From: an uncultured Dysgonomonas sp.
GTDB lineage: Bacteria; Bacteroidota; Bacteroidia; Bacteroidales; Dysgonomonadaceae
Length of the DNA stretch: 5,268 nt
Assembly: GCA_937875275.1 (NCBI GenBank)
Contig: CALNCC010000009.1
Span: 1-5,268 of the forward strand
Reading direction: 5' to 3'
Below the pieces are notes generated by a model. The model was given only the letters and a program-made list of their open reading frames with translations, was not told the origin of the DNA and did no database searches. Positions 1-5,204 of this stretch are shown here, one piece after another (position 1 is the first letter of the stretch; every line of letters begins with the position of its first letter). A program made the translations under genes and the position numbers.

Positions 1-2
1 CG

Positions 3-57
3 CCACGCCTATTAAAAGCAGCGGCAGTAAATTAAAAACCTCAACATCTTTCTGGTA
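3..57 (+). pseudogene. Upstream WG-repeat unit, out of frame with the rest
   Basis: Read in frame 3, bases 3-32 give PRLLKAAAVN and then meet a TAA. Read in frame 1, bases 31-57 give IKNLNIFLV and join the WG ORF at 58. Removing one base around 30-37 (an A/T-rich run) fuses them into a 21-residue stretch, from K (15-17) to the W of the next unit. This matches the following unit (K at 124-126 to W at 184-186) position by position without gaps, sharing K-A, K, N, F, V and T-W. The leading P also falls where the third unit has P. The WG gene therefore began upstream of the window and was either frameshifted in the genome or misread here. The homology is seen in the sequence; which of the two causes applies is not. 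Confidence 0.6.
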
Positions 58-348
58 ATGGAAAATGACTTGACATGGGGAATATACGACCGCATGGGAA
101 ATCGAATTATCCGGTGCGAATATAAAGCCATCGTTTACGATAAAGACATAAACATGTTCTTTGTGAAAAGCAGAAATGAAACATGGGGATTATACGACCG
201 CATGGGGAATGAAATCATACCATGCCAGTTCAAAGAAATAAACTATTCGAAAGGCAAAAACATGCTGTCGACGGTAGACGAAGACGGGGTAGAAGACTTT
301 ATCGACCTGCTCAACCTGCAAGCCGAAAAAGAAAAAGAAAAAGAATGA
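58..348 (+). CDS. WG-repeat protein, C-terminal part
   Basis: This is the 3' end of a WG-repeat protein. WG (beta-propeller-like 'KWG.ID..G') repeats are common in Bacteroidota proteins of mostly unknown, probably binding or surface-related, function. Two units with a 36-residue period are visible: T-W-G-I-Y-D-R-M-G-N (residues 6-15) and T-W-G-L-Y-D-R-M-G-N (42-51), each followed by I-I-x-C-x-[YF]-K. Their DNA cores at 73-102 and 181-210 match in 28 of 30 bases, so they are recent duplicates. The tail, from about residue 76, is acidic and ends in E-K-E-K-E-K-E. The ATG at 58 is the first in frame, but repeat homology continues upstream of it, so it is probably not the native start (see 3-57). 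No signal peptide is visible. A terminator follows at 382. The family call is secure; the function is unknown. Confidence 0.75.
   Translation: MENDLTWGIYDRMGNRIIRCEYKAIVYDKDINMFFVKSRNETWGLYDRMGNEIIPCQFKEINYSKGKNMLSTVDEDGVEDFIDLLNLQAEKEKEKE
325..345 (+). repeat. GAAAAA hexanucleotide tandem tract
   Basis: There are three perfect GAAAAA units (325-342) plus GAA just before the TGA stop of the WG-repeat gene, encoding the E-K-E-K-E-K-E tail. Units of six bases keep the reading frame, so a gain or loss would only change tail length. Confidence 0.8.
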
Positions 349-381
349 CCGGCAACTGCCGCCACACCACATACAACAGGA

Positions 382-413
382 AGAGGCTGCTTCGTTCGCA
401 CGGAGCAGCCTCT
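382..413 (+). terminator. Hairpin terminator after the WG-repeat gene
   Basis: A perfect 10-bp stem (AGAGGCTGCT at 382-391, AGCAGCCTCT at 404-413) extends inward by a T-G wobble and two G/C pairs to a 13-pair stem with a 6-base loop. It lies 33 bases after the stop at 348. There is no clear T-run after it, so whether it works alone is uncertain. The left arm shares AAGAGGCTGC with the hairpin after metY. Confidence 0.65.
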
Positions 414-446
414 CTGACTAAACACAAAAAATTGATACACCAAGAA

Positions 447-476
447 CTATGTCTTCAATGGTTACGAAGGACATAG
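447..476. other. Imperfect hairpin, function unknown
   Basis: The 7-bp arms 447-453 and 470-476 are perfect, with an inner 3-bp extension (454-456 with 466-468) beyond one bulged G and a 9-base loop. There is no T-run on the + side. It could be a back-up terminator, a transcript-end structure or chance. Confidence 0.35.
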
Positions 477-607
477 CGTTCAAAAAAATCATCTGTTCAA
501 ATCTAAAAACTGAATAGTACACTAACTATTAAAAAACACCAGGAAATCTAATTCCCTCGTTTGAATATAAAACATACGACTGTTCTATATTGTTTCTTAC
601 TTATTCG

Positions 608-615
608 TATCTTTA
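608..615 (+). promoter_or_regulatory. Possible -7 box for the SDR gene
   Basis: TATCTTTA matches the Bacteroidetes -7 consensus TAnnTTTG in all but the last base and would give a leader of about 30 bases before the ATG at 651. No convincing TTTG -33 box is found at the right distance. This is a weak assignment. Confidence 0.3.
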
Positions 616-650
616 TATTTTATATAGAATATTTAACGAAGAAACGATTT

Positions 651-1457
651 ATGTCTGCAATCATCCTCATCACCGGAGCCTCGTCAGGAATAGGCAAAAC
701 CTGTGCCGAATACTTATCTTCCATCGGGCACACCGTATACGGCACCAGCCGCAAACCGGCATCGACCGACAAGCCGAAATACATTCCCCTGCAAATGGAT
801 GTAACAGACCGCCAATCGGTAAAGGAAGGCATAGCAAGCATTATCGACCAACAGGGACGCATAGACGTAGTGGTCAACAATGCCGGCATGGGCTATCTCA
901 GCGTGCTCGAATATGCTACCGAAAAAGAAGTGCGCCTGCAGATGGACACCAACTTTATGGGAGTAGTCAACGTCTGCGCCGAAGCATTACCTCACATGCG
1001 TCGCCAACACTGCGGCAAGATAGTCAACATCAGCTCGATAGGCGGAGTGATGGGCTTACCCTATCAGGGCATATACTCGGCATCCAAATTTGCGGTTGAA
1101 GGGTACAGCGAAGCATTGTCTCTTGAGGTGGCACGCTTTGGCATAAGGGTGAGCCTGATAGAACCCAGCGATTTCAAAACCGCATTCACAGCCAATCGCC
1201 CAAAACCCGAAATATCGGTAGACGACGAGACATACAAGGCATCCTTAGCCCGCACATCGCGCATCATCGTAGACGAAGAAGAGAGCGGCAAAAGTCCGTT
1301 TGTGTTAGCCAAGCTGCTCGCCAAGATAGTGCAAACGAAGAATCCTCGTTTCCGTTATCCTGTCGGCAAGGTCGATCAGGTGTTGAGCGTTTACATCAAA
1401 CGCCTGCTTCCATCCCGATGGTTTCAGTTTATATTAAGAACCTATTACAAAGTGTGA
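651..1457 (+). CDS. Classical short-chain dehydrogenase/reductase (SDR), 17beta-HSD-like
   Basis: A 268-residue cytoplasmic NAD(P)(H)-dependent oxidoreductase of ordinary classical SDR length. The start ATG at 651 (MSAIILITG) puts the first beta strand directly at the N-terminus, as the family requires. The cofactor motif TGASSGIG is at residues 8-15. R34 at the end of the second strand suggests NADP(H) rather than NAD(H). D50-V51 contacts adenine, NNAG is at 76-79, and the catalytic tetrad is N101, S129, Y142 and K146 (Y-S-A-S-K). The usual P-G after the sixth strand is P-S here (E171-P172-S173), as in several SDRs of the 17beta-hydroxysteroid-dehydrogenase-like branch (cd05374 type). The C-terminal third (about 180-268) forms the substrate lid and is too variable to give the substrate. 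The gene stands alone between a terminator and an AT-rich spacer. The fold and chemistry are secure; the physiological substrate is unknown. Confidence 0.95.
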   Translation: MSAIILITGASSGIGKTCAEYLSSIGHTVYGTSRKPASTDKPKYIPLQMDVTDRQSVKEGIASIIDQQGRIDVVVNNAGMGYLSVLEYATEKEVRLQMDTNFMGVVNVCAEALPHMRRQHCGKIVNISSIGGVMGLPYQGIYSASKFAVEGYSEALSLEVARFGIRVSLIEPSDFKTAFTANRPKPEISVDDETYKASLARTSRIIVDEEESGKSPFVLAKLLAKIVQTKNPRFRYPVGKVDQVLSVYIKRLLPSRWFQFILRTYYKV

Positions 1458-1496
1458 TTTAACATTTTACATACAAAAAATACAACATACATTTTA

Positions 1497-1504
1497 TATA
1501 TTTG
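1497..1504 (+). promoter_or_regulatory. -7 box upstream of the 1632 gene
   Basis: TATATTTG is a perfect match to TAnnTTTG. Transcription from it would start near 1511 and leave a leader of about 120 bases before the ATG at 1632. No TTTG is found at the usual -33 distance. A second partial box, TATTTTTC at 1579-1586 (7 of 8), would give a leader of about 40 bases. Confidence 0.4.
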
Positions 1505-1631
1505 AGGATATTTATTACAAAATAAGACCCTATACCCTATGAAATAGCATCGTAGACATACAGAAAAACATTGCAACCTATTTTTCTTTATAAAAAAACC
1601 CGAAGTCCCATTTTTTTAATCAGACCCAATC

Positions 1632-2036
1632 ATGATAAACATCAGAGACCTCAGGATCGGTAACTGGATAGCAACAGACGACAACCTATTTATGCAAGTT
1701 ACCCTAAGCACGTTTTCATCGTTAGAAAACAGTACCGGAACATACAAGCCTATACCACTCACCGGCGACATCCTGTCGGGCTGTGGATTCACCTACTCGG
1801 GCGAAGACGACAAATACTCCTATGCGAGACACTTCAAGAGCAACCTGCGAATAGCCTACGCCGACGGACAATACATCTTCTACTATTTCGACAAACTCGG
1901 AGGCATCATTCTGCAAGACAGGCTATCGAGCCCCATACTGTATCTGCACCAATTGCAAAATATATATTATTGCCTGACAGGCGATGAGCTGAGACTGAGG
2001 TTACCCGCCGAGGTAGAGCTCACCGTCGCCGACTGA
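1632..2036 (+). CDS. Hypothetical protein with RIGNW start and LHQLQN...LTGDEL end
   Basis: A 134-residue soluble protein with no signal peptide or membrane segment. It has the layout of a widespread uncharacterised Bacteroidota type, often seen in prophages and other accessory regions. The N-terminal motif is L-R-I-G-N-W (residues 7-12), a central P-I-P-L-T-G-D-I-L-S-G-C-G-F lies at about 41-54, an aromatic-rich beta-like middle follows (Y-F-Y-Y-F-D), and the C-terminal motif is Y-L-H-Q-L-Q-N-I-Y-Y-C-L-T-G-D-E-L, about 103-119. That pattern is recalled from the family and is not evidence of function. No catalytic residues are apparent. The ATG at 1632 begins exactly at the conserved N-terminus. 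No phage genes are visible nearby, so here it is an orphan. I am confident it is a real gene; its role is unknown. Confidence 0.85.
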   Translation: MINIRDLRIGNWIATDDNLFMQVTLSTFSSLENSTGTYKPIPLTGDILSGCGFTYSGEDDKYSYARHFKSNLRIAYADGQYIFYYFDKLGGIILQDRLSSPILYLHQLQNIYYCLTGDELRLRLPAEVELTVAD

Positions 2037-2128
2037 CAGCATACGTCTTTGCCACCTCTCTCCTCGCCAGAAAACAAAGAGGAAACATTCTTCCATCGGA
2101 AATAAACCGACGAATATCATAAACTTGT

Positions 2129-2136
2129 TATCTTTG
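2129..2136 (+). promoter_or_regulatory. -7 box of the metY promoter
   Basis: TATCTTTG is a perfect match to TAnnTTTG, placed so that transcription starts near 2143, about 30 bases before the ATG at 2173. The -33 region has no good TTTG. It overlaps a small inverted repeat, TCGG at 2096-2099 and CCGA at 2107-2110, which could be an activator or repressor site but is too short to claim. The short leader leaves no room for a SAM riboswitch. Confidence 0.55.
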
Positions 2137-2172
2137 TTTTCAAATTGTAAAAAAAAGAAAACATTCATCCCA

Positions 2173-3456
2173 ATGGAAAAAAAACAAAATTTAGAGACAA
2201 TATGTATTCAGGCAGGATGGCAGCCAAAGAAAGGCGAGCCTCGTGTGCTGCCTATCTGTCAGAGCACTACGTTTAAGTACGACACCAGCGAGCAGATGGC
2301 AGACCTCTTCGACCTGAAGGCGTCGGGATATTTCTATACCCGCCTCCAAAACCCGACCAACGACTCTGTCGCAGCCAAGATAGCTGCCCTCGAATGCGGC
2401 GTGGGAGCCATGCTTACCTCATCGGGGCAAGCGGCTACCTTCTATGCCATATTCAATATTTGCAATGCGGGCGACCACGTAGTCAGCGCATCGGCAATAT
2501 ATGGCGGCACATTCAACCTGTTTGCCGTTACCATGAAGAAACTGGGTATCGACTTCACGTTTGTCAACCAAGACGCGTCGGACGAGGAAATACGAAAAGC
2601 ATTCAAGCCCAACACCAAAGCGATGTTTGTCGAGAGCATCTCCAACCCGGGAATGAACGTTGTAGACATCGAGAGAATGGCTGCCATAGCGCATGGCGAG
2701 GGCGTGCCGCTGATCGTAGACAACACCTTCCCTACGCCTATCAACTTTCGCCCGTTTGAGTGGGGAGCAGACATTATCGTGCACTCTACCACAAAATATA
2801 TGGACGGACATGCCGTCAGCCTCGGCGGAGCAATCGTTGACGGGGGCAAATTTGACTGGGATGCGCATGCCGACAAGTTTCCCGGACTGACACAACCCGA
2901 CGAGTCGTATCACGGCTTGACATACACCCAATCGTTTGGCAATACCGCATACCTTACCAAAGCCGTAGTGCAACTGATGCGCGACTTGGGATCGGCGCAG
3001 TCGCCACAAAATGCTTTCTTGCTCAACATCGGACTGGAGACGCTGCACTTGCGTATGCCTCGCCACTGCGAAAATGCGCAGAAGGTGGCGGAGTATCTGC
3101 TGAGCCGCCCCGAAATTGCGTGGGTCAACTATCCGGGACTCAAAGGAAATAAATACTACGATCTGGCACAGAAATATATGCCCGGTGGAACGTGCGGCGT
3201 GATGACCTTCGGGCTGAAAGGCGGACGAGACCTTTCGGTCAAATTTATGGATCAGTTGCAACTCATTGCCATCGTTACACACGTTGCCGATGCGCGCACA
3301 TGTGTTCTGCATCCTGCAAGCCACACGCACCGCCAGTTGTCCGACGAGCAACTGACTGCCGCAGGTGTCGCTCCCGACCTCATCCGCCTGTCGGTAGGGA
3401 TAGAAAACGTGAACGACATCATCGCCGACATCGAGCAATCGCTGAAAAGTATATAA
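2173..3456 (+). CDS. metY: O-acetylhomoserine sulfhydrylase (O-acetylhomoserine aminocarboxypropyltransferase)
   Basis: A 427-residue PLP enzyme of the Cys/Met metabolism family and of full family length. It joins O-acetylhomoserine with sulfide (or methanethiol) to give homocysteine (or methionine) plus acetate in the cytoplasm. Visible features are the N-terminal L-E-T-x-x-I-Q-A-G-W, Y55-x-R57 (phosphate contacts across the dimer, within YTRLQNPT), S-S-G-Q-A-A at 83-88, the stacking Y110-G-G, D183-N-T-F (pyridine nitrogen), and the Schiff-base lysine K208 in H-S-T-T-K-Y-M-D-G-H. Near the end is R405 in R-L-S-V-G-I-E (substrate carboxylate). The V-x-P-I-x-Q-S-T-T-F entry and the long 230-260 insertion typical of sulfhydrylases favour MetY over cystathionine gamma-synthase or beta-lyase. 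The frame is open back to a TTG at 2125, but that would place the -7 box inside the gene, so ATG 2173 is chosen. Promoter and terminator suggest a single-gene transcript. It converges with the serine acetyltransferase at 4477-5187. Confidence 0.96.
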   Translation: MEKKQNLETICIQAGWQPKKGEPRVLPICQSTTFKYDTSEQMADLFDLKASGYFYTRLQNPTNDSVAAKIAALECGVGAMLTSSGQAATFYAIFNICNAGDHVVSASAIYGGTFNLFAVTMKKLGIDFTFVNQDASDEEIRKAFKPNTKAMFVESISNPGMNVVDIERMAAIAHGEGVPLIVDNTFPTPINFRPFEWGADIIVHSTTKYMDGHAVSLGGAIVDGGKFDWDAHADKFPGLTQPDESYHGLTYTQSFGNTAYLTKAVVQLMRDLGSAQSPQNAFLLNIGLETLHLRMPRHCENAQKVAEYLLSRPEIAWVNYPGLKGNKYYDLAQKYMPGGTCGVMTFGLKGGRDLSVKFMDQLQLIAIVTHVADARTCVLHPASHTHRQLSDEQLTAAGVAPDLIRLSVGIENVNDIIADIEQSLKSI

Positions 3457-3485
3457 TACCGCCCGTCGGTTACAGATACAAGAGA

Positions 3486-3520
3486 AAGAGGCTGCACCCC
3501 TAAAAAGGATGCAGCCTGTT
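3486..3520 (+). terminator. Rho-independent terminator after metY
   Basis: AGGCTGCA (3489-3496) pairs perfectly with TGCAGCCT (3510-3517) around a 13-base loop. It is followed by a moderately T-rich run (GTTTGATCTTATTT) and preceded by A-rich sequence. It lies about 30 bases after the metY stop. The stem shares AAGAGGCTGC with the terminator at 382-413. Confidence 0.75.
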
Positions 3521-3551
3521 TGATCTTATTTCGAGTAGTATTCCCGCCTAA

Positions 3552-3590
3552 ATCTTTTAACAGTCGAGCGACAAAGTCGTCATTATTTTT
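3552..3590 (-). pseudogene. Remnant copy of the 3' end of the acidic-protein gene
   Basis: Read on the - strand this encodes K-N-N-D-D-F-V-A-R-L-L-K-D. The intact gene at 3996-4442 ends in K-D-F-D-D-F-V-A-Q-L-L-K-D, so 10 of 13 residues agree. At DNA level, 3552-3582 and 3999-4029 match in 25 of 31 bases, and all six differences are transitions, mostly silent. Including the next eight bases gives 30 of 39. The stop following D in the intact gene (TAA) is TTA here, so the frame runs on through the metY terminator, and no start is present. This is a non-functional leftover of a related gene, not a chance match in my judgement. See the finding on the island between the two copies. Confidence 0.6.
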
Positions 3591-3602
3591 TTAATTTTTT
3601 GC

Positions 3603-3610
3603 TAACTTTA
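3603..3610 (+). promoter_or_regulatory. Possible -7 box for the small membrane protein gene
   Basis: TAACTTTA matches TAnnTTTG in seven of eight bases. It lies 22 bases before the ATG at 3633, implying a leader of roughly 15 bases. The sequence upstream is T-rich without a clear TTTG at -33. Confidence 0.35.
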
Positions 3611-3632
3611 TCAAAACTAAAACAACGATATA

Positions 3633-3854
3633 ATGAAGATAACTATTGGGGTGTACCTTATCCTTTCAATCATTGGTTTATTTAGGATCATTTATGAAAT
3701 TCTGGATTGTATGGTCAGCTATAAATATGAAACAATAGACATTTATGGACATTTAGATAGCAAATTTCTATGGTTGTTCGTATTCACTATCTACATCTTT
3801 GTTAGTATCATTATTATTGCTATCGCATTGTTTAAATTAAGAAATAAAAAATAA
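3633..3854 (+). CDS. Small two-helix inner-membrane protein
   Basis: A 73-residue hypothetical protein with two hydrophobic segments, about residues 4-22 (after M-K) and 45-67. They are joined by a polar, tyrosine- and aspartate-containing loop (about 28-44). The C-terminus is basic (K-L-R-N-K-K), so both ends probably face the cytoplasm by the positive-inside rule. I do not recognise a family and see no catalytic motif. Base composition is striking: lines 3661-3840 are about 27% G+C against about 50% in metY, and codons are strongly A/T-ending, suggesting acquisition from elsewhere. It sits between a remnant and an intact copy of the 3' end of the acidic-protein gene. Small membrane proteins of this shape include toxins, phage-exclusion or immunity proteins and transporter partners, but nothing here chooses among them. 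The hydrophobic pattern makes chance unlikely. Confidence 0.7.
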   Translation: MKITIGVYLILSIIGLFRIIYEILDCMVSYKYETIDIYGHLDSKFLWLFVFTIYIFVSIIIIAIALFKLRNKK

Positions 3855-3995
3855 AAGTAATTACTCAATATGCACCTTGCATCCGCCCACGAGCGTGGCG
3901 TCTTTAGACAATGTCGACAGATTAAAATTCATATACGCATTGCATATCCCCTATTTCTTGGAAATAATATCTACTTCCGAGATGTAAAGGATTTC
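3855..3995. other. Spacer between convergent genes, with a short protein-like - strand frame
   Basis: No gene of normal size is present. On the - strand, in the same frame as the acidic-protein gene beyond its stop, 29 codons are open between a TAG (3953-3951) and a TAA (3863-3861). They end in D-A-T-L-V-G-G-C-K-V-H-I-E with GC-richer codons than the surrounding island. It may be a gene remnant, but a frame this short occurs often by chance. The short palindrome CCACG-AG-CGTGG (3887-3898) has too small a loop to act as a terminator. Confidence 0.35.
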
Positions 3996-4442
3996 TTAGT
4001 CTTTCAGCAGTTGAGCGACGAAATCGTCAAAATCTTTTGTCAGGCGTTCCACCATATCGTCTTCGAGCAACACCTCATCGTCGTCGCTCATTGTCAGCAG
4101 TTCCGCGATAACCTCCATGTTGTCGTTGGCGTAGCTTACCGAGAACGGTTTATATATATCCAACGCCGCAAAGCGACCTTCGCTGTCCAACTCTATCGTT
4201 ACCTGACGAAGGAGGTCTGCCACTTCCTCGTCGTCGAGGGCAGCATTGTCTACCCAGTCGAAGACGACAATCTTACCCAAACAGTTTTCTTCGTCGTCGT
4301 AGAATGCCGCTTCTCCGCTTTCTTTGTCTACCGTGATGAAAACATCGGTCAGTGAACTGCCCTGATAGTTTCTATCCAACTCGTTGATGGCTCCGAGAAA
4401 TGTATCTTTCAGAAGCTCGTGTATTGTAACATTTGATCCCAT
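3996..4442 (-). CDS. Conserved-looking acidic hypothetical protein
   Basis: A 148-residue soluble protein with about 38 Asp/Glu and only 10 Lys/Arg, so strongly acidic. It has no signal peptide, membrane segment, cysteine cluster or recognisable catalytic motif. The N-terminus (I-H-E-L-L-K-D-T-F-L-G-A-I-N-E-L) and C-terminus (D-M-V-E-R-L-T-K-D-F-D-D-F-V-A-Q-L-L) look like amphipathic helices. Between them are beta-like stretches (V-F-I-T-V, G-K-I-V-V-F-D-W-V, V-T-I-E-L), as in a small mixed alpha/beta binding domain. I do not recognise a named family. The ATG at 4442 is the natural start, 34 bases after the stop of the serine acetyltransferase on the same strand and with no promoter or terminator obvious between them. 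The two are therefore probably co-transcribed, although co-transcription alone does not prove a role in cysteine synthesis. A degenerate copy of its last 13 codons lies at 3552-3590. Confidence 0.85.
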   Translation of the reverse strand: MGSNVTIHELLKDTFLGAINELDRNYQGSSLTDVFITVDKESGEAAFYDDEENCLGKIVVFDWVDNAALDDEEVADLLRQVTIELDSEGRFAALDIYKPFSVSYANDNMEVIAELLTMSDDDEVLLEDDMVERLTKDFDDFVAQLLKD

Positions 4443-4476
4443 ATCTTAATCGTTTTTTATTTCGTGTTTTTCCTCG

Positions 4477-5187
4477 TTAAATATAAAAATCTATCGGATC
4501 GTTTTCGCTCAGCGTACTGCGAATGGTTATGCTCACATTCTGCATCACTTGCGAATATGGCACTACACTCTTTGTGAGCCAAGCATTGCCGCCGATGACC
4601 GAGTCGTGCCCGATAACCGTTTTGCCGCCCAGTATGGTGGCTCCGGCATATATGACCACATTGTCTTCGATGGTGGGATGCCGTTTCTGATTCGACATAC
4701 CTTTGGCGACAAACAATGCGCCTAAGGTTACGCCCTGATATATTTTCACATTATTTCCTATTATGGTCGTTTCGCCGATAACGATGCCCGTGCCATGGTC
4801 GATGTAGAACGAGTTTCCGATCTGTGCGCCGGGGTTGATATCTATTCCCACCTTCGAGTGCGCATGCTCCGAAAACAGGCGGGGAATAACGGGCGTACCC
4901 ATCTTGTAAAATTCGTGGGCGATGCGATGTACTGCCAACGCAAAGAAACCGGGATATGCGATTATGACCTCTTCGACCGAATTTGCGGCAGGATCGTTGT
5001 GCGCAAACACCTCTGCCTCACGATACAGTTTGTCTCTCAAGACAGGCAACCCCGACAAAAATGCCTCGATGGTGTCGGCGGCATATTTTCGGTTGGTAAG
5101 TGCCTCTATGTTTTCTTTCATTACCGAATAGAAGTTGAAGAGTGCCTTTTCGCCGTCGGTGTCGCATGTGCATAGCGGAAACAGCAC
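4477..5187 (-). CDS. cysE: Serine O-acetyltransferase (EpsC/CysE type), 5' end incomplete
   Basis: Transfers acetyl from acetyl-CoA to L-serine, giving O-acetylserine for cysteine synthesis in the cytoplasm; the family forms trimers or hexamers. Numbering from the GTG at 5187 (236 residues): a helical N-terminal domain has D-P-A-A at 65-68 and Y-P-G-F-F-A-L-A-V-H-R-I-A-H at 78-91. S-E-H-A-H-S-K-V-G-I-D-I-N-P-G-A (106-121) leads into a left-handed beta-helix of hexapeptide repeats. The catalytic D130-H131 lies in D-H-G-T-G-I-V-I-G-E-T, and a second active-site H170 in K-R-H-P-T-I. The tail (about 212-236) is the position of the cysteine-feedback region. The GTG is probably not the real start. 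The frame continues upstream with K-L-D-L-E-A-A-L-D-R-L-I-H-Q before V-L-F-P, as expected for this family, until a TGA at 5244-5242. That TGA lies at the junction of the terminal inverted repeat, so the true N-terminus is missing. EpsC and CysE names are both used for this branch. Confidence 0.92.
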   Translation of the reverse strand: MLFPLCTCDTDGEKALFNFYSVMKENIEALTNRKYAADTIEAFLSGLPVLRDKLYREAEVFAHNDPAANSVEEVIIAYPGFFALAVHRIAHEFYKMGTPVIPRLFSEHAHSKVGIDINPGAQIGNSFYIDHGTGIVIGETTIIGNNVKIYQGVTLGALFVAKGMSNQKRHPTIEDNVVIYAGATILGGKTVIGHDSVIGGNAWLTKSVVPYSQVMQNVSITIRSTLSENDPIDFYI

Positions 5188-5204
5188 TTGATGGATGAGG
5201 CGGT

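Larger units (their letters stand above)
414..650. other. AT-rich gene-free stretch before the SDR gene
   Basis: Together with the terminator this makes about 300 bases without a convincing gene. It holds a second, weaker hairpin at 447-476: CTATGTC pairs with GACATAG, then TTC/GAA continues after a one-base bulge. Strongly AT-rich sequence from about 560 onward probably carries the promoter of the gene at 651. The frame of the SDR gene is open back to a TTG at 561, but the residues there (rich in I, F, Y) do not belong to the SDR fold and the region is promoter-like. Confidence 0.5.

Noticed and set aside
561..650. TTG start extending the SDR by 30 residues
   Set aside because: SDRs of this type begin directly at the first beta strand. 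The extension is encoded by AT-rich promoter-like DNA, and ATG 651 fits the family.
1591..1618. Inverted A-run and T-run as a terminator for the SDR gene
   Set aside because: The stem is only A/T pairs and lies closer to the start of the next gene than to the SDR stop, so it is too weak to claim.
2125..2172. TTG start extending MetY by 16 residues
   Set aside because: The extension overlaps a perfect -7 promoter box and encodes a lysine run not expected at the MetY N-terminus.
2037..2172. SAM riboswitch upstream of metY
   Set aside because: I see no SAM-I or SAM-II core pairing, and the promoter box leaves a leader of only about 30 bases.
2419..3438. A 339-codon open frame on the - strand opposite metY
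   Set aside because: It lies wholly inside the unmistakable metY coding region and its translation has no recognisable motif. It is a by-product of metY codon usage.
3887..3898. CCACG-AG-CGTGG palindrome as a terminator between convergent genes
   Set aside because: A two-base loop cannot close the full stem, and no T-run follows on either strand.
3870..4355. A 161-codon + strand frame
   Set aside because: It is antisense to the acidic-protein gene, which has the better protein-like composition and an operon-like position after the serine acetyltransferase.
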